Below are positions 16,817 through 25,040 of a stretch of 64,000 nt of DNA, in pieces. The DNA is from CADEER01 sp965216585 (GTDB lineage Bacteria; Desulfobacterota; Binatia; HRBIN30; CADEER01), in the NCBI GenBank assembly GCA_965216585.1, contig CBDCGC010000003.1, forward strand, positions 3,038,001 through 3,102,000, written 5' to 3'. The translations under genes were made by a program, and so were the position numbers. How positions within the stretch are numbered: the first letter of the stretch is position 1; each line of letters opens with the position of its first letter. The notes under the pieces were generated by a model. It was not told the DNA's origin and did not search any database. It saw nothing but the letters and a program-made list of their open reading frames with translations.

Positions 16817-17475
16817 CTCAGCTCGCCGGTGGCGATCGGCTCGAGCACCTCGATCTGCACGTGGCCGGGCAGGATCGAGAGGTAGCCTCCCTTGGGCATG
16901 ATTTCCGCCGTGCCCCGGCAAACCACCGGAACGACCGGTAGGCCGAGCTCGATGGCGGAGACGAAGGCGCCTTTTTTGAAGGGCAGGAGGTTCCCGTCGC
17001 GCGAGCGCGTTCCCTCGGGAAAGATGATCACCGAGTGGTTGCGCTCACGCAGGACGCGCAGGCCGTCGATGGCGGCGCTGGAGTCGTCGCGATCGATCGG
17101 GATCATCCCCAAGGTGCGCATGACGGCGCCGAGCACGGGCTCGTTGAAGAGGCTCTTCTTCGCGGCGAAGCGGTTGTTGCCCGGCAGGTAGCCGAGCAGC
17201 GCCGCGATGTCGAAGTGGCTTTGGTGGTTTGGCGTGAAGACGTAGGTGCGATCGGCGAGGTGCTCGGTGCCGCTGACGTCGATGGTCACGCCGCACATGC
17301 GCATCAGGTTGCGCGCCTGGGCCTTGGCGAAACGCCAGGCGACGCCGCGGTTGAGCTGGAACAGCGCGATCGCCACCAACCCCGAAGAGACGAGCATCGC
17401 GCGAAAGATGATGCGGTTGAGGAGAGCGCGGATGCGCGGTGGCGGCGCTGTGATGGCTCGACTGTCTGTGGGCAT
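16750..17475 (-). CDS. 1-acyl-sn-glycerol-3-phosphate acyltransferase (PlsC family)
   Basis: 241 residues starting with an ATG. The acyltransferase blocks are in order: NHQSHFD (NHx4D catalytic motif), the AAKKSLF segment, IFPEGTRSRDG, and VVPVVCRGT. One N-terminal hydrophobic stretch (MLVSSGLVAIALFQL) would anchor it to the membrane. It is expected to add the second acyl chain to lysophosphatidate, or a related acceptor. Its 3' end overlaps the convergent LpxL-like gene by 67 bp. Confidence 0.9.
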   Translation of the reverse strand: MPTDSRAITAPPPRIRALLNRIIFRAMLVSSGLVAIALFQLNRGVAWRFAKAQARNLMRMCGVTIDVSGTEHLADRTYVFTPNHQSHFDIAALLGYLPGNNRFAAKKSLFNEPVLGAVMRTLGMIPIDRDDSSAAIDGLRVLRERNHSVIIFPEGTRSRDGNLLPFKKGAFVSAIELGLPVVPVVCRGTAEIMPKGGYLSILPGHVQIEVLEPIATGELSYDDRDRLCDEVRARIAERLRG

Positions 17476-17628
17476 GATCGCGGCAGCATAGCGATTCGAT
17501 TCCCGTCACCCAATACCCCAACGCCAAGGCGCCAACGACGGGCACCAACGCCGGGCACTCTTGTCTCGCGCAACTTCCCTCGCTAGCGTGCTCGCCAATC
17601 GACCCGCGGCGGCGCGGCGAGCATCGCG

Positions 17629-18981
17629 ATGCGAATTCTCCTCATCTCTCCCACCCACTACAACGCCGACGGCACTCTGCATAAGACGACGCGCTACTGG
17701 ACCAGCGGTCTCACGCTTCCCTACCTCGAAGCGCTGACGCCGCCGGGGCATGAGGTGCAGATCGTCGACGAGCTCTTCTACGACGTCGATATGCAAGCCG
17801 ACGCCGACGTCGTCGGCATTACGGCGATGGGGCCGCAGATCAAGCGCGCCTACGATCTGGCCGATCACTTTCGCGAACGAGGCGTGCGCGTCGTCCTCGG
17901 CGGCACCTGGGTGACCCTGACAGCCGAGGAGTCGCTGCGCCACGCCGACGCCGTCGTCGCCGGCGAGGCGGAAGACGTCTGGCCACAGCTCCTCGCCGAT
18001 TTCTGCGAGGGGCGCTCGCGCGGCATCTATCGCGCACCGCGCCGGCCCGATCTCGGCGGTCTCGCCAAGGTCGACTACACGCACCTGCCGCTGCTCAAGT
18101 ACGACGCTTTTCGCTCGAGCTGGCTCTACCGCATGTACTTCCACTGGCCGGTGGTGTTTTCCCGCGGTTGCCCGCATCCGTGTGAGTACTGTGCCGTGCA
18201 GACCTACTACGATCGGTCCTATCGCACGCGTCCGGTCGGCGACGTGATCGATGATCTGCGCACCATCCAATCGCTGGGGGGTGACCGCATTCTATTTCTC
18301 GACGACAACCCGATTGCCCATCCGGCGGCCGCCAAAGAGCTCTTCGAGGCGATGATCCCGCTGCGCCTCAAGTGGGCCAGCCAGTCGACGATCAACATCG
18401 CACGTGACCCGGAGCTGCTCGACCTGGCGGCGCGCAGCGGTTGTGTCACCTTGTCGATCGGTTTGGAGAGTCTGAACCAGGACAGTCTGGATTCGATTCG
18501 CAAGGGCTTCAATCAGTCGTCGCGCTTCAGTGAAGATCTGGCGGCCATCCGCAACGAGGGCATCCAGGTCATCGGCTTGCTGATGGTCGGCCTCGATGGC
18601 GACACCGTCGATACCTTTGCTCGCTCGTTGGAGTTCCTCGAAGCCAACAAGGTGACCTTTCTCAAACTCTTCACCCCGTGCCCGTATCCGGGAACCCAGT
18701 ACTACGACGACATGATGGCCGAAGGGCGCATCGAGATCGCCGACTGGGGACGTTACGACTACGGCAGCGCTCTCGTGCGGCCGGCTCAGATGAGCACCGA
18801 CGAGATGATGGACGGCTTCAAGTACGTCTACCAGGGGTTCTACTCGGTGCGATCGATTCTCAAACGCCTCTTCCCTCCACCACCGGGCAACGCCCTGGAA
18901 ACCCTGGCCTACCTGGTTGCCAACATGAAAGTGAACCGCTTCCTCAAGGCCAACGAGAACGCTTGGGCGACCATCTCGTAG
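17629..18981 (+). CDS. B12-binding-domain radical SAM protein
   Basis: 450 residues. The N-terminal 150 residues are a cobalamin-binding-type Rossmann domain (MRILLISPTHY, DVVGITAMGPQIKRAY, VVLGGTWVT), without the canonical DxHxxG. The radical SAM domain has the CxxxCxxC cluster at C181, C185 and C188 (RGCPHPCEYCAV), followed by ILFLDDNPIAH and SIGLESLNQDSL. The C-terminal region (DYGSALVRPAQMS) is of the kind found in methylases and hopanoid- or lipid-modifying members. The substrate cannot be told from sequence. A 40-bp repeat array begins nine bases after its stop. Confidence 0.88.
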   Translation: MRILLISPTHYNADGTLHKTTRYWTSGLTLPYLEALTPPGHEVQIVDELFYDVDMQADADVVGITAMGPQIKRAYDLADHFRERGVRVVLGGTWVTLTAEESLRHADAVVAGEAEDVWPQLLADFCEGRSRGIYRAPRRPDLGGLAKVDYTHLPLLKYDAFRSSWLYRMYFHWPVVFSRGCPHPCEYCAVQTYYDRSYRTRPVGDVIDDLRTIQSLGGDRILFLDDNPIAHPAAAKELFEAMIPLRLKWASQSTINIARDPELLDLAARSGCVTLSIGLESLNQDSLDSIRKGFNQSSRFSEDLAAIRNEGIQVIGLLMVGLDGDTVDTFARSLEFLEANKVTFLKLFTPCPYPGTQYYDDMMAEGRIEIADWGRYDYGSALVRPAQMSTDEMMDGFKYVYQGFYSVRSILKRLFPPPPGNALETLAYLVANMKVNRFLKANENAWATIS

Positions 18982-18990
18982 TCACCACGG

Positions 18991-19445
18991 AGAAAAGACT
19001 TCGAACCACAGAGGACACGGAGTTTCACGGAGAAGAGACTTCGAACCACAGAGGACACGGAGTTCCACGGAGAAAAGACTTCGAACCACAGAGGACACGG
19101 AGTTCTACGGAGAAGAGACTTCGAACCACAGAGGACACGGAGTTCCACGGAGAAAAGACTTCGAACCACAGAGGACACGGAGTTCCACGGAGAAGAGACT
19201 TCGAACCACAGAGGACACGGAGTTCCACGGAGAAGAGACTTCGAACCACAGAGGACACGGAGTTCCACGGAGAAAAGATTTCGAACCACAGAGGACACGG
19301 AGTTCCACGGAGAAGAGATTTCGAACCACAGAGGACGCGGAGTTCCACGGAGAAAAGATTTCGAACCACAGAGGACACGGAGTTCCACGGAGAAGAGATT
19401 TCGAACCACAGAGGACGCGGAGTTCCACGGAGAATAGATTTTCAA
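18991..19445 (+). repeat. Array of eleven 40-bp tandem repeats plus a partial unit
   Basis: Units begin at 18991 and every 40 bp after that to 19391, each of the form agaaRaga-tt-cgaaccacagaggacacgg-agttccacgg. A twelfth is broken off at 19445. Differences are single substitutions that alternate between neighbours. There are no spacers, so this is not CRISPR. The same sequence family recurs near 21.55-22.36 kb (inverted) and 33.48-33.70 kb. Confidence 0.95.
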
Positions 19446-19449
19446 CTCT

Positions 19450-19593
19450 CCCTCTCGGAGCTCAGCCGCCGGCATTGACCTTTTCGACCGCCGGATAGCC
19501 GCCAGCATGCTCGCCGGTTGCGTCACCCGCATCTTTACCTTCAACACTGCTGACTTTCGGCCGGTGGCCGAGCTCGAAGTCCAAGCAAGGTAG
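19450..19593 (+). pseudogene. C-terminal remnant of a PIN-domain (VapC-type) toxin
   Basis: The frame ending at the TAG 19591-19593 reads AAGIDLFDRRIAASMLAGCV then TRIFTFNTADFRPVAELEVQ. This matches the last third of PIN-domain RNases, including the conserved acidic DLFD and the TFNxxDF strand. No start codon or N-terminal part is present: the 40-bp array directly precedes it and seems to have replaced the 5' portion of the gene. A non-functional fragment. Confidence 0.6.
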
Positions 19594-19760
19594 GGCGTTT
19601 CGATGGCTGAGGTCTGGGCCGCACTCAAGGACCTAGCGCTCCTTACGGTGTGGCCCTCGCTCCCATGAGATGCGGAACCTGCCACGCACCGGGTCCATGG
19701 TGACCCTTGGCGCGGTCCCGAGCGGTGAGGGGTGACGAGCTGCCAGTATGCGAAGAATGC

Positions 19761-19791
19761 CGGAAGTTTATAGGATGTTTATCGGAAGTTT
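19761..19791 (+). promoter_or_regulatory. Paired cggaagttt repeats upstream of fic
   Basis: cggaagttt occurs at 19761 and 19783, 22 bp apart, about two helical turns, in an AT-rich segment 50-80 bp before the Fic start. This suits binding of a dimeric regulator, possibly the Fic protein's own winged-helix domain. No sigma70 promoter could be called with certainty. Confidence 0.35.
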
Positions 19792-19840
19792 GTTAGAATA
19801 GATCCCAGGGCTAACAGAGGCGAGCGGGAAGTGTCCAGGA

Positions 19841-20995
19841 ATGAGTTTCATCCCAAAATTCGAGATCCCCCATTTGTTGATAAGGGTGTTGATGGATATC
19901 GAAGCTTCGCGGCAGGCGGTGTCGGATCTGCCGATAACGGTGCAGGTTCTGGACTCCTTGCGGGAGTCTGCGCGGCTGACAGCGACGCATTACTCCACTC
20001 AGATCGAGGGGAATCGTCTGACACAACTGCAAGTTGGCGAAGTACTGCGCGGCGGCACATTTCCGAACAGAGAACGAGATGAGCAGGAGATCAAGAACTA
20101 CTACCGGGCGCTTGATCACGTCGAACACCTCATAGGGGCTGGCGGTTCCCGGATCCTCGAAAAGGAGGTGAAGACGATCCACGGTTTGGTTGTGGACGGG
20201 AGAAAACGTCCCACGCCCTATCGAGACGGCCAAAATGTGATCAAGGATAGCGCTTCTGGTGCGATTGTTTACATGCCGCCGGAGGCCAAAGATGTGCCGT
20301 CCTTGATGTCTGACTTGATTGCTTGGATCAATGTTCAGAACGACGCCGCAGAGCTTCCTGTTCCCATCATTGGGGCGATCGCCCACTACCAATTCGCGAC
20401 CATTCATCCCTATTTCGACGGAAACGGAAGAACAGCTCGATTGCTGACCAATCTCGTGCTCCACAGGGGGGGGTACGGTCTGAAAGGGATCTATTCCCTT
20501 GAGGAGTACTACGCCCGTGATCTCCAGGGGTATTACGATGCGCTCGCCGTAGGAGAGTCCCACAACTACTATTTTGGGAGGATCGAAGCCGATATCACGA
20601 AATGGATTGTCTATTTTTGCGAGGGTATGGCAGATGCCTTTGCCACGGTGCGTTTGCAAGCTTCAGAAAGCGCCAGGCAGAGCAGGGGTGGCCAGAACAG
20701 GAACGAACAGAGCAGGGGCAGGGCGACAATTGACTACACCCCCTTGTTGCGCGATCTAGACCAACGACAAAAACAGGTGTTGTCTCTGTTTCGTGAAAGC
20801 AGATTCGTGACGACACGGCAGATTGCAGACATGTTGGGCCTCCATCCCCGCACAGCCCTCAATCTGTGCAAGTCATGGGTGAAGGAAGGTTTTCTCGTTC
20901 AACATGGCGTGGCAAACAAGAGCCGCAAATTCGAGCTGGAAAGCAAGTGGCTCGTTCTTTTTGGTGGCAACGAAGAAGATTGGTTGCCGGAGTAG
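19841..20995 (+). CDS. Fic-domain AMP transferase with C-terminal winged helix
   Basis: 384 residues. The Fic core motif is HPYFDGNGRTARLL, with the catalytic His and the nucleotide-binding GNGR complete. Residues near 52-60 read STQIEGNRL, the (S/T)xxxE(G/N) inhibitory helix, so it is a class II self-inhibited enzyme that should AMPylate target hydroxyls from ATP. The C-terminal 90 residues form a winged helix-turn-helix (TTRQIADMLGLHPRTALNLC), implying DNA binding. Base composition is clearly lower in GC than the neighbours and the gene sits among repeats, a PIN remnant and an intron, so recent transfer is likely. Confidence 0.92.
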   Translation: MSFIPKFEIPHLLIRVLMDIEASRQAVSDLPITVQVLDSLRESARLTATHYSTQIEGNRLTQLQVGEVLRGGTFPNRERDEQEIKNYYRALDHVEHLIGAGGSRILEKEVKTIHGLVVDGRKRPTPYRDGQNVIKDSASGAIVYMPPEAKDVPSLMSDLIAWINVQNDAAELPVPIIGAIAHYQFATIHPYFDGNGRTARLLTNLVLHRGGYGLKGIYSLEEYYARDLQGYYDALAVGESHNYYFGRIEADITKWIVYFCEGMADAFATVRLQASESARQSRGGQNRNEQSRGRATIDYTPLLRDLDQRQKQVLSLFRESRFVTTRQIADMLGLHPRTALNLCKSWVKEGFLVQHGVANKSRKFELESKWLVLFGGNEEDWLPE

Positions 20996-21076
20996 CTTTC
21001 GCTGTGCGCGAATCCTGCTGATTCTGACCGTGTATCATAACTGGGCTAACTTGTCCGCCCGGCGAGAAATTCTACG

Positions 21077-21569
21077 ATGCCTGCTACGAAAATCTGCGTC
21101 TGGTCGGACAAAGAGGGTCGGTGGACGACTTTGCTGTTGCCACTCGAGATGACCTACGCCGTCGACGCTGGCGGGTGGTGCAGGAGTCGTCGTGCATCAA
21201 CGTTCCGGCGCACCCGACTATGTCTACGTCGCGAGTACGCAACTGAGCCGCGTGCTGGGCTACAGGTCACTCGGGACTTGTAGCAACAGTTCAGCGGAGT
21301 GCACGGCTGACAACGACTGCCCGGCGGCACGTGCGATCTCGATTTGCAGAAGGCTCCCGATATTGTCTTGGGGTCCAGCAATGGATGCTGCAACAACGAT
21401 TGCAATCTCGGCATGTTGAAGGCACCGGACAGTAGCGGGCAACCCGGGCAGGGCGGACCGGCCAATCTCGTTTGGGGCAGTATGGCGGAGCGCGTCCCCT
21501 GCCCATGTGGGATAGCCTCCATGCTTGGCGACTTTGGTGAGTACCGTGTCCCTTCTCCGTGGAACTCCG
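21077..21569 (+). pseudogene. Frameshifted remnant of a secreted Cys-containing protein
   Basis: No single frame spans this region, but successive frames give protein-like pieces: PDYVYVASTQLSRVLGYRS, SSAECTADNDC, then after a frame change PGGTCDLDLQKAPDIVLGSS and NGCCNNDCNLGMLKAPDSS. The CxxDxDCxGGxCD spacing is typical of secreted proteins here. At least two frameshifts separate the pieces, so it is probably decayed. It ends at the insertion point of the group II intron. The original function is unknown. Confidence 0.35.
21550..21569 (-). repeat. Repeat fragment forming the intron 5' exon
   Basis: The bases ccttctccgtggaactccg are the reverse complement of part of the 40-bp unit at 18991-19445. 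They end exactly where the intron begins. Confidence 0.7.
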
Positions 21570-22290
<721 letters not shown>

Positions 22291-22362
22291 TGGATCTCGG
22301 TGGTTCAGTTCAAAATCCCTTCTCCGTGTTCTCCCTGTGGTTGAGCACTTCCTTCTCTGTGG
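22291..22362 (-). repeat. Degenerate accacagaggacacggag-type repeats after the intron
   Basis: Reading the minus strand, two to three imperfect units are seen (ctcggtggttcag, ttctccctgtggttgag and ttctctgtggtcga in plus orientation). They continue the repeat interrupted at 21569. Confidence 0.65.
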
Positions 22363-22373
22363 TCGATTACGGG

Positions 22374-23141
22374 CTAGCTACCGCACGGTGTGCTACCGCA
22401 AGCGGCTGACCAGAAGCGCAGGAGTATTGTCAGGTCGGCTCGGTTGACGGTGCCGTCACCGTTCAGGTCGCCGGTGCAGGCGGTGTCTGAGCACGGTCCC
22501 CAATTCGAAAGAAGCAGCAAGAGGTCCTCGGTGTTGACGATGCCGTCGGCGTTCAGATCGGGGCAGCACGGTCCCCAGCGCTTCAACAGTCGGGCGAGGT
22601 CGCGCTCGTCGACGACGCCGTCGTGGTTGAGGTCTTCTGGACAGTCTTCGTCACACTCGCCCCACGCTGCGAGGAGCTGGGTCAGGTCCTCGACATTGAC
22701 GGTGTTGTCGCCGTTGAAATCGCCGGGGCAGCAGCTCCCCCAGTTGGAAATCAGGGCGTCGAGATCGAGCCTGTCGACGACGCCGTCGCCGTTGAAGTCG
22801 GCCGGGCAATCGTCGTCGGTGCAGCGACCCCAGTTGGTCAGCAGGATGACCAGATCGGACACTCCGACGCTACCGTTTCCTTCGAGATCCCAGGGACAGC
22901 ACTTCGCGACGCAGCCGGCGGCTCGCAGGCGACGCATTTCCGCTCGCTGATCGGTGCCGATCATGCCGCGCCGGTTGGCGCGCGTTCTCGGCGTGTCGGC
23001 TCGGGTTGCTGGCGGTGTCGAGTCTTCGAGGACGATCGCGGCTTTTTCTCGTACAGCAGCGCTGTCGTCGCCGAGGGCAGCGTGTGTGACGCTCGCTAGC
23101 GCGAGCGTCAGTGCGATGGTGATCTTCGTCGCGGTTTTCAT
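22374..23141 (-). CDS. Secreted protein with six dockerin-like calcium repeats
   Basis: 255 residues from the ATG at 23141, which has aggaagg upstream and a signal peptide (KITIALTLALASVTHA). After about 60 residues with no assigned fold come six modules of the form C(P)xDxNxDGxVxxxDLxxLLxxWGxC. Examples are DFNGDGVVDRLDLDALISNW and DLNGDGTVNRADLTILLRFW. Each carries one EF-hand-type loop, and Cys pairs (CC or CxxxC) join modules. There is no other domain, so the protein is essentially a calcium-binding repeat rod. Such modules mediate cell-surface attachment in other systems; partners here are unknown. Its 3' end abuts the repeat and intron zone. Confidence 0.8.
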   Translation of the reverse strand: MKTATKITIALTLALASVTHAALGDDSAAVREKAAIVLEDSTPPATRADTPRTRANRRGMIGTDQRAEMRRLRAAGCVAKCCPWDLEGNGSVGVSDLVILLTNWGRCTDDDCPADFNGDGVVDRLDLDALISNWGSCCPGDFNGDNTVNVEDLTQLLAAWGECDEDCPEDLNHDGVVDERDLARLLKRWGPCCPDLNADGIVNTEDLLLLLSNWGPCSDTACTGDLNGDGTVNRADLTILLRFWSAACGSTPCGS

Positions 23142-23380
23142 CTCTTCGTTCCTTCCTGAGGTTCGGTGGTGAACGTGCACCCGACCTGCACAGGAAGTTT
23201 CGTGCCAGGATCCGTTGAGTCGGGCCCCGCGCTCGAGGTTGCTGGGAGTGCAGAAGACTTCGCACCCGGTTGCGAATCACCCTTCGCCCCGCGCATCGGA
23301 AGAGCTCTCCTGGGGCCTGTTGATTGTCGCGTTGTGCGAATCTAGAAGTGTCTCACTAAACGTTGATGGGAGGAGTTGTC

Positions 23381-23743
23381 ATGTCGAGGAGTACAGCATT
23401 GTTTGCGGCGCTGGGGTTGGGTTTGGCGATCGCGACTTCCACTGGTTGTAGTGGTCGGGAGGGTGCGGCGCCGAGAGCGCCCAAGGTTGCTCCGCCCGCG
23501 TCCAGCTCGCTGTCGAAAGTGACACCGGGTATGACCGAGGTAGATGTCCGCAAGGTGCTCGGCGAGCCGACGCGTTCGCGCAGCTATGCGACCGGCAAGG
23601 CTTGGATTCCGTGGTACTTCGGCAGCGATACGAGGCGTACGTCGTGGACCTATGCCGGGCAGGGCGTGGTGGTGTTCAGCCGCAACCGCTACTCCGGCGG
23701 TCTCAAGGTCGTTCGCGTCGACTACGACCCGAGCGTGCAGTGA
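23381..23743 (+). CDS. Small lipoprotein with a BamE/SmpA-like fold
   Basis: 120 residues. The ATG at 23381 follows ggaggag and opens a lipoprotein signal ending ATSTGCSG, so the mature protein would be lipidated at that Cys. The mature part contains LSKVTPGMTEVDVRKVLGEP, the helix-turn signature of BamE/SmpA/OmlA-type domains, then Trp/Tyr-rich strands (WIPWYFGS, TSWTYAGQGVVVF). BamE helps outer-membrane protein assembly, but many paralogues with this fold have other or unknown roles. It is a single gene, convergent with the AhpD-like selenoprotein gene. Confidence 0.7.
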   Translation: MSRSTALFAALGLGLAIATSTGCSGREGAAPRAPKVAPPASSSLSKVTPGMTEVDVRKVLGEPTRSRSYATGKAWIPWYFGSDTRRTSWTYAGQGVVVFSRNRYSGGLKVVRVDYDPSVQ

Positions 23744-23785
23744 TTATCGGCGATGCGCCGTCGCAGGGCGGCGCATCGCTGCACC

Positions 23786-24991
23786 TCAAAGGCGTTTGGC
23801 AACGCGGCTGAGCAGTGGTAGCGCGGCGCGCATGACGCCGCCGAGCAGACGCTGTACGGCATTGGGCCGTGGTGTTTTCGAGGCGTTGCCGAAGCTTTCG
23901 ATGGCGAGCTCGTCGCGCACTTCCGACATCAGGCCGATCATCGGCGCATCGAGGGCGATGCCGGTGGCGTCGGCGATGCGGTTCATCCGTTCGAAGTTGC
24001 CGATCACCGCCGCCGCGTCGACCAGCGCCTCGTCCGACATCGCGGCGGCCACGGCGTCGCGCCGCGCCGGCAAGTCGCTTTCGTCTTTCATCACCGCATC
24101 GACGAAGGCGACGAGCTCGGCCGATGCCGGCACGCCGGAATCGACGGCCGCCCCCCGGGTGACCGTTCCCAGGTCGGCCTGACGGCCGTCTTGCTGACTG
24201 CTCGCACGGAGCAGGAAAGCGTGAGAGGTCGTTCAGAAGAAGCACTCGTTGATCGCCGACACGCGCGCCGCGACGAGCTCGATCTGCGGCCGCGTCAGGG
24301 CGCGGCCGGCGTTGGCGCTGGGGTTGCCGACGTCGCGCTCGCTCAAATAGTGGACGCCGGCGAGCAGCTTGAGCAGGCGAACCGAGTCCGGTGACAGGCT
24401 CATTGCCGCGATGACGGCCGGCGCCAGCGGCATTCCCTCGTAGAGATCGCTTTCTGGTGTACCGCTACTCGCCCGCTTGGTGATCGTCGGCAGCCAACCG
24501 TTGTCGATCTTTGCCGTTGCCGGTCGGTGGCGTGACGGTTCGCCGGCGGTGGGGTGCGGCAGTGGCGCGAGGGCGAGTCCGAGCGCGCGGTGCATGGTGT
24601 CGATACTGACGGCGGCGACGACGATGCCGAGCATCTCGGCGTAGTGAGCGTCGCTGACGCCGCTGTTCGCCAGAGCGCGGACCCACTCCTCGGTCAGCCG
24701 TGTCGGGTCGGTGACGATGCGGTGAACGGCATCGACGGTGGCGGCCGAAAGGACCGAGTCGTTGCCGGCGTCGTGCGCGCCGTCGGCGGCGTGCGGCGAC
24801 AGGGCCGCTCTTCGTTGTGCGCAGAAGGTGCAGTCGCGGGCGATGCGGGATTGCTCGACGATCGCCACCCGCTCGGCGCCGCTCCACCAGGCGCCGGGCT
24901 GGGCGATCCGCCGCCAGGCTTCACGGTGCGCCTCGGCGATGTCGGTGCGGATCGGGTAGGCGCTGTTGGCGTAGTCGAAGGTGGTGGACAT
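23786..24991 (-). CDS. AhpD-like (CMD superfamily) protein, probable selenoprotein read through UGA
   Basis: 401 residues if the in-frame TGA at 24235-24233 is read as selenocysteine (U253). Read this way, the sequence crosses the UGA as NECFFUTTSH: C250-x-x-U253-x-x-x-H257, exactly the CxxCxxxH redox centre of AhpD/CMD-type hydroperoxidases with Sec for the second Cys. An N-terminal half-domain has its own CTFC (54-57). After the UGA the frame stays open and protein-like for 148 codons (ELVAFVDAVMKDES, VDAAAVIGNFERMNRIADAT) to 23786. A hairpin with a GU-containing loop begins 18 nt past the UGA. It should act as a thiol/selenol-dependent peroxidase or oxidoreductase. It lies 49 bp after the CrtI-like gene. 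Confidence 0.82.
24198..24214 (-). promoter_or_regulatory. SECIS-like hairpin of the AhpD-like selenoprotein
   Basis: On the minus strand CTGCTC and GAGCAG form a 6-bp perfect stem around the loop CGTGC. The loop G and U lie 26-27 nt after the UGA, which suits a bacterial SECIS bound by SelB. Confidence 0.65.
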
Positions 24992-25040
24992 GTGATGTTC
25001 GGTTCACTGTGATGTGACGGAATCCCGCCAGGTACAGCCG

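Noticed and set aside
18991..19445. CRISPR array
   Set aside because: Units are contiguous 40-bp tandem copies without unique spacers and no cas genes are nearby.
23786..24133. Separate small gene downstream of the AhpD-like frame
   Set aside because: It is in the same frame as the upstream protein, separated only by one UGA inside a CxxU motif, and has no ribosome site of its own.
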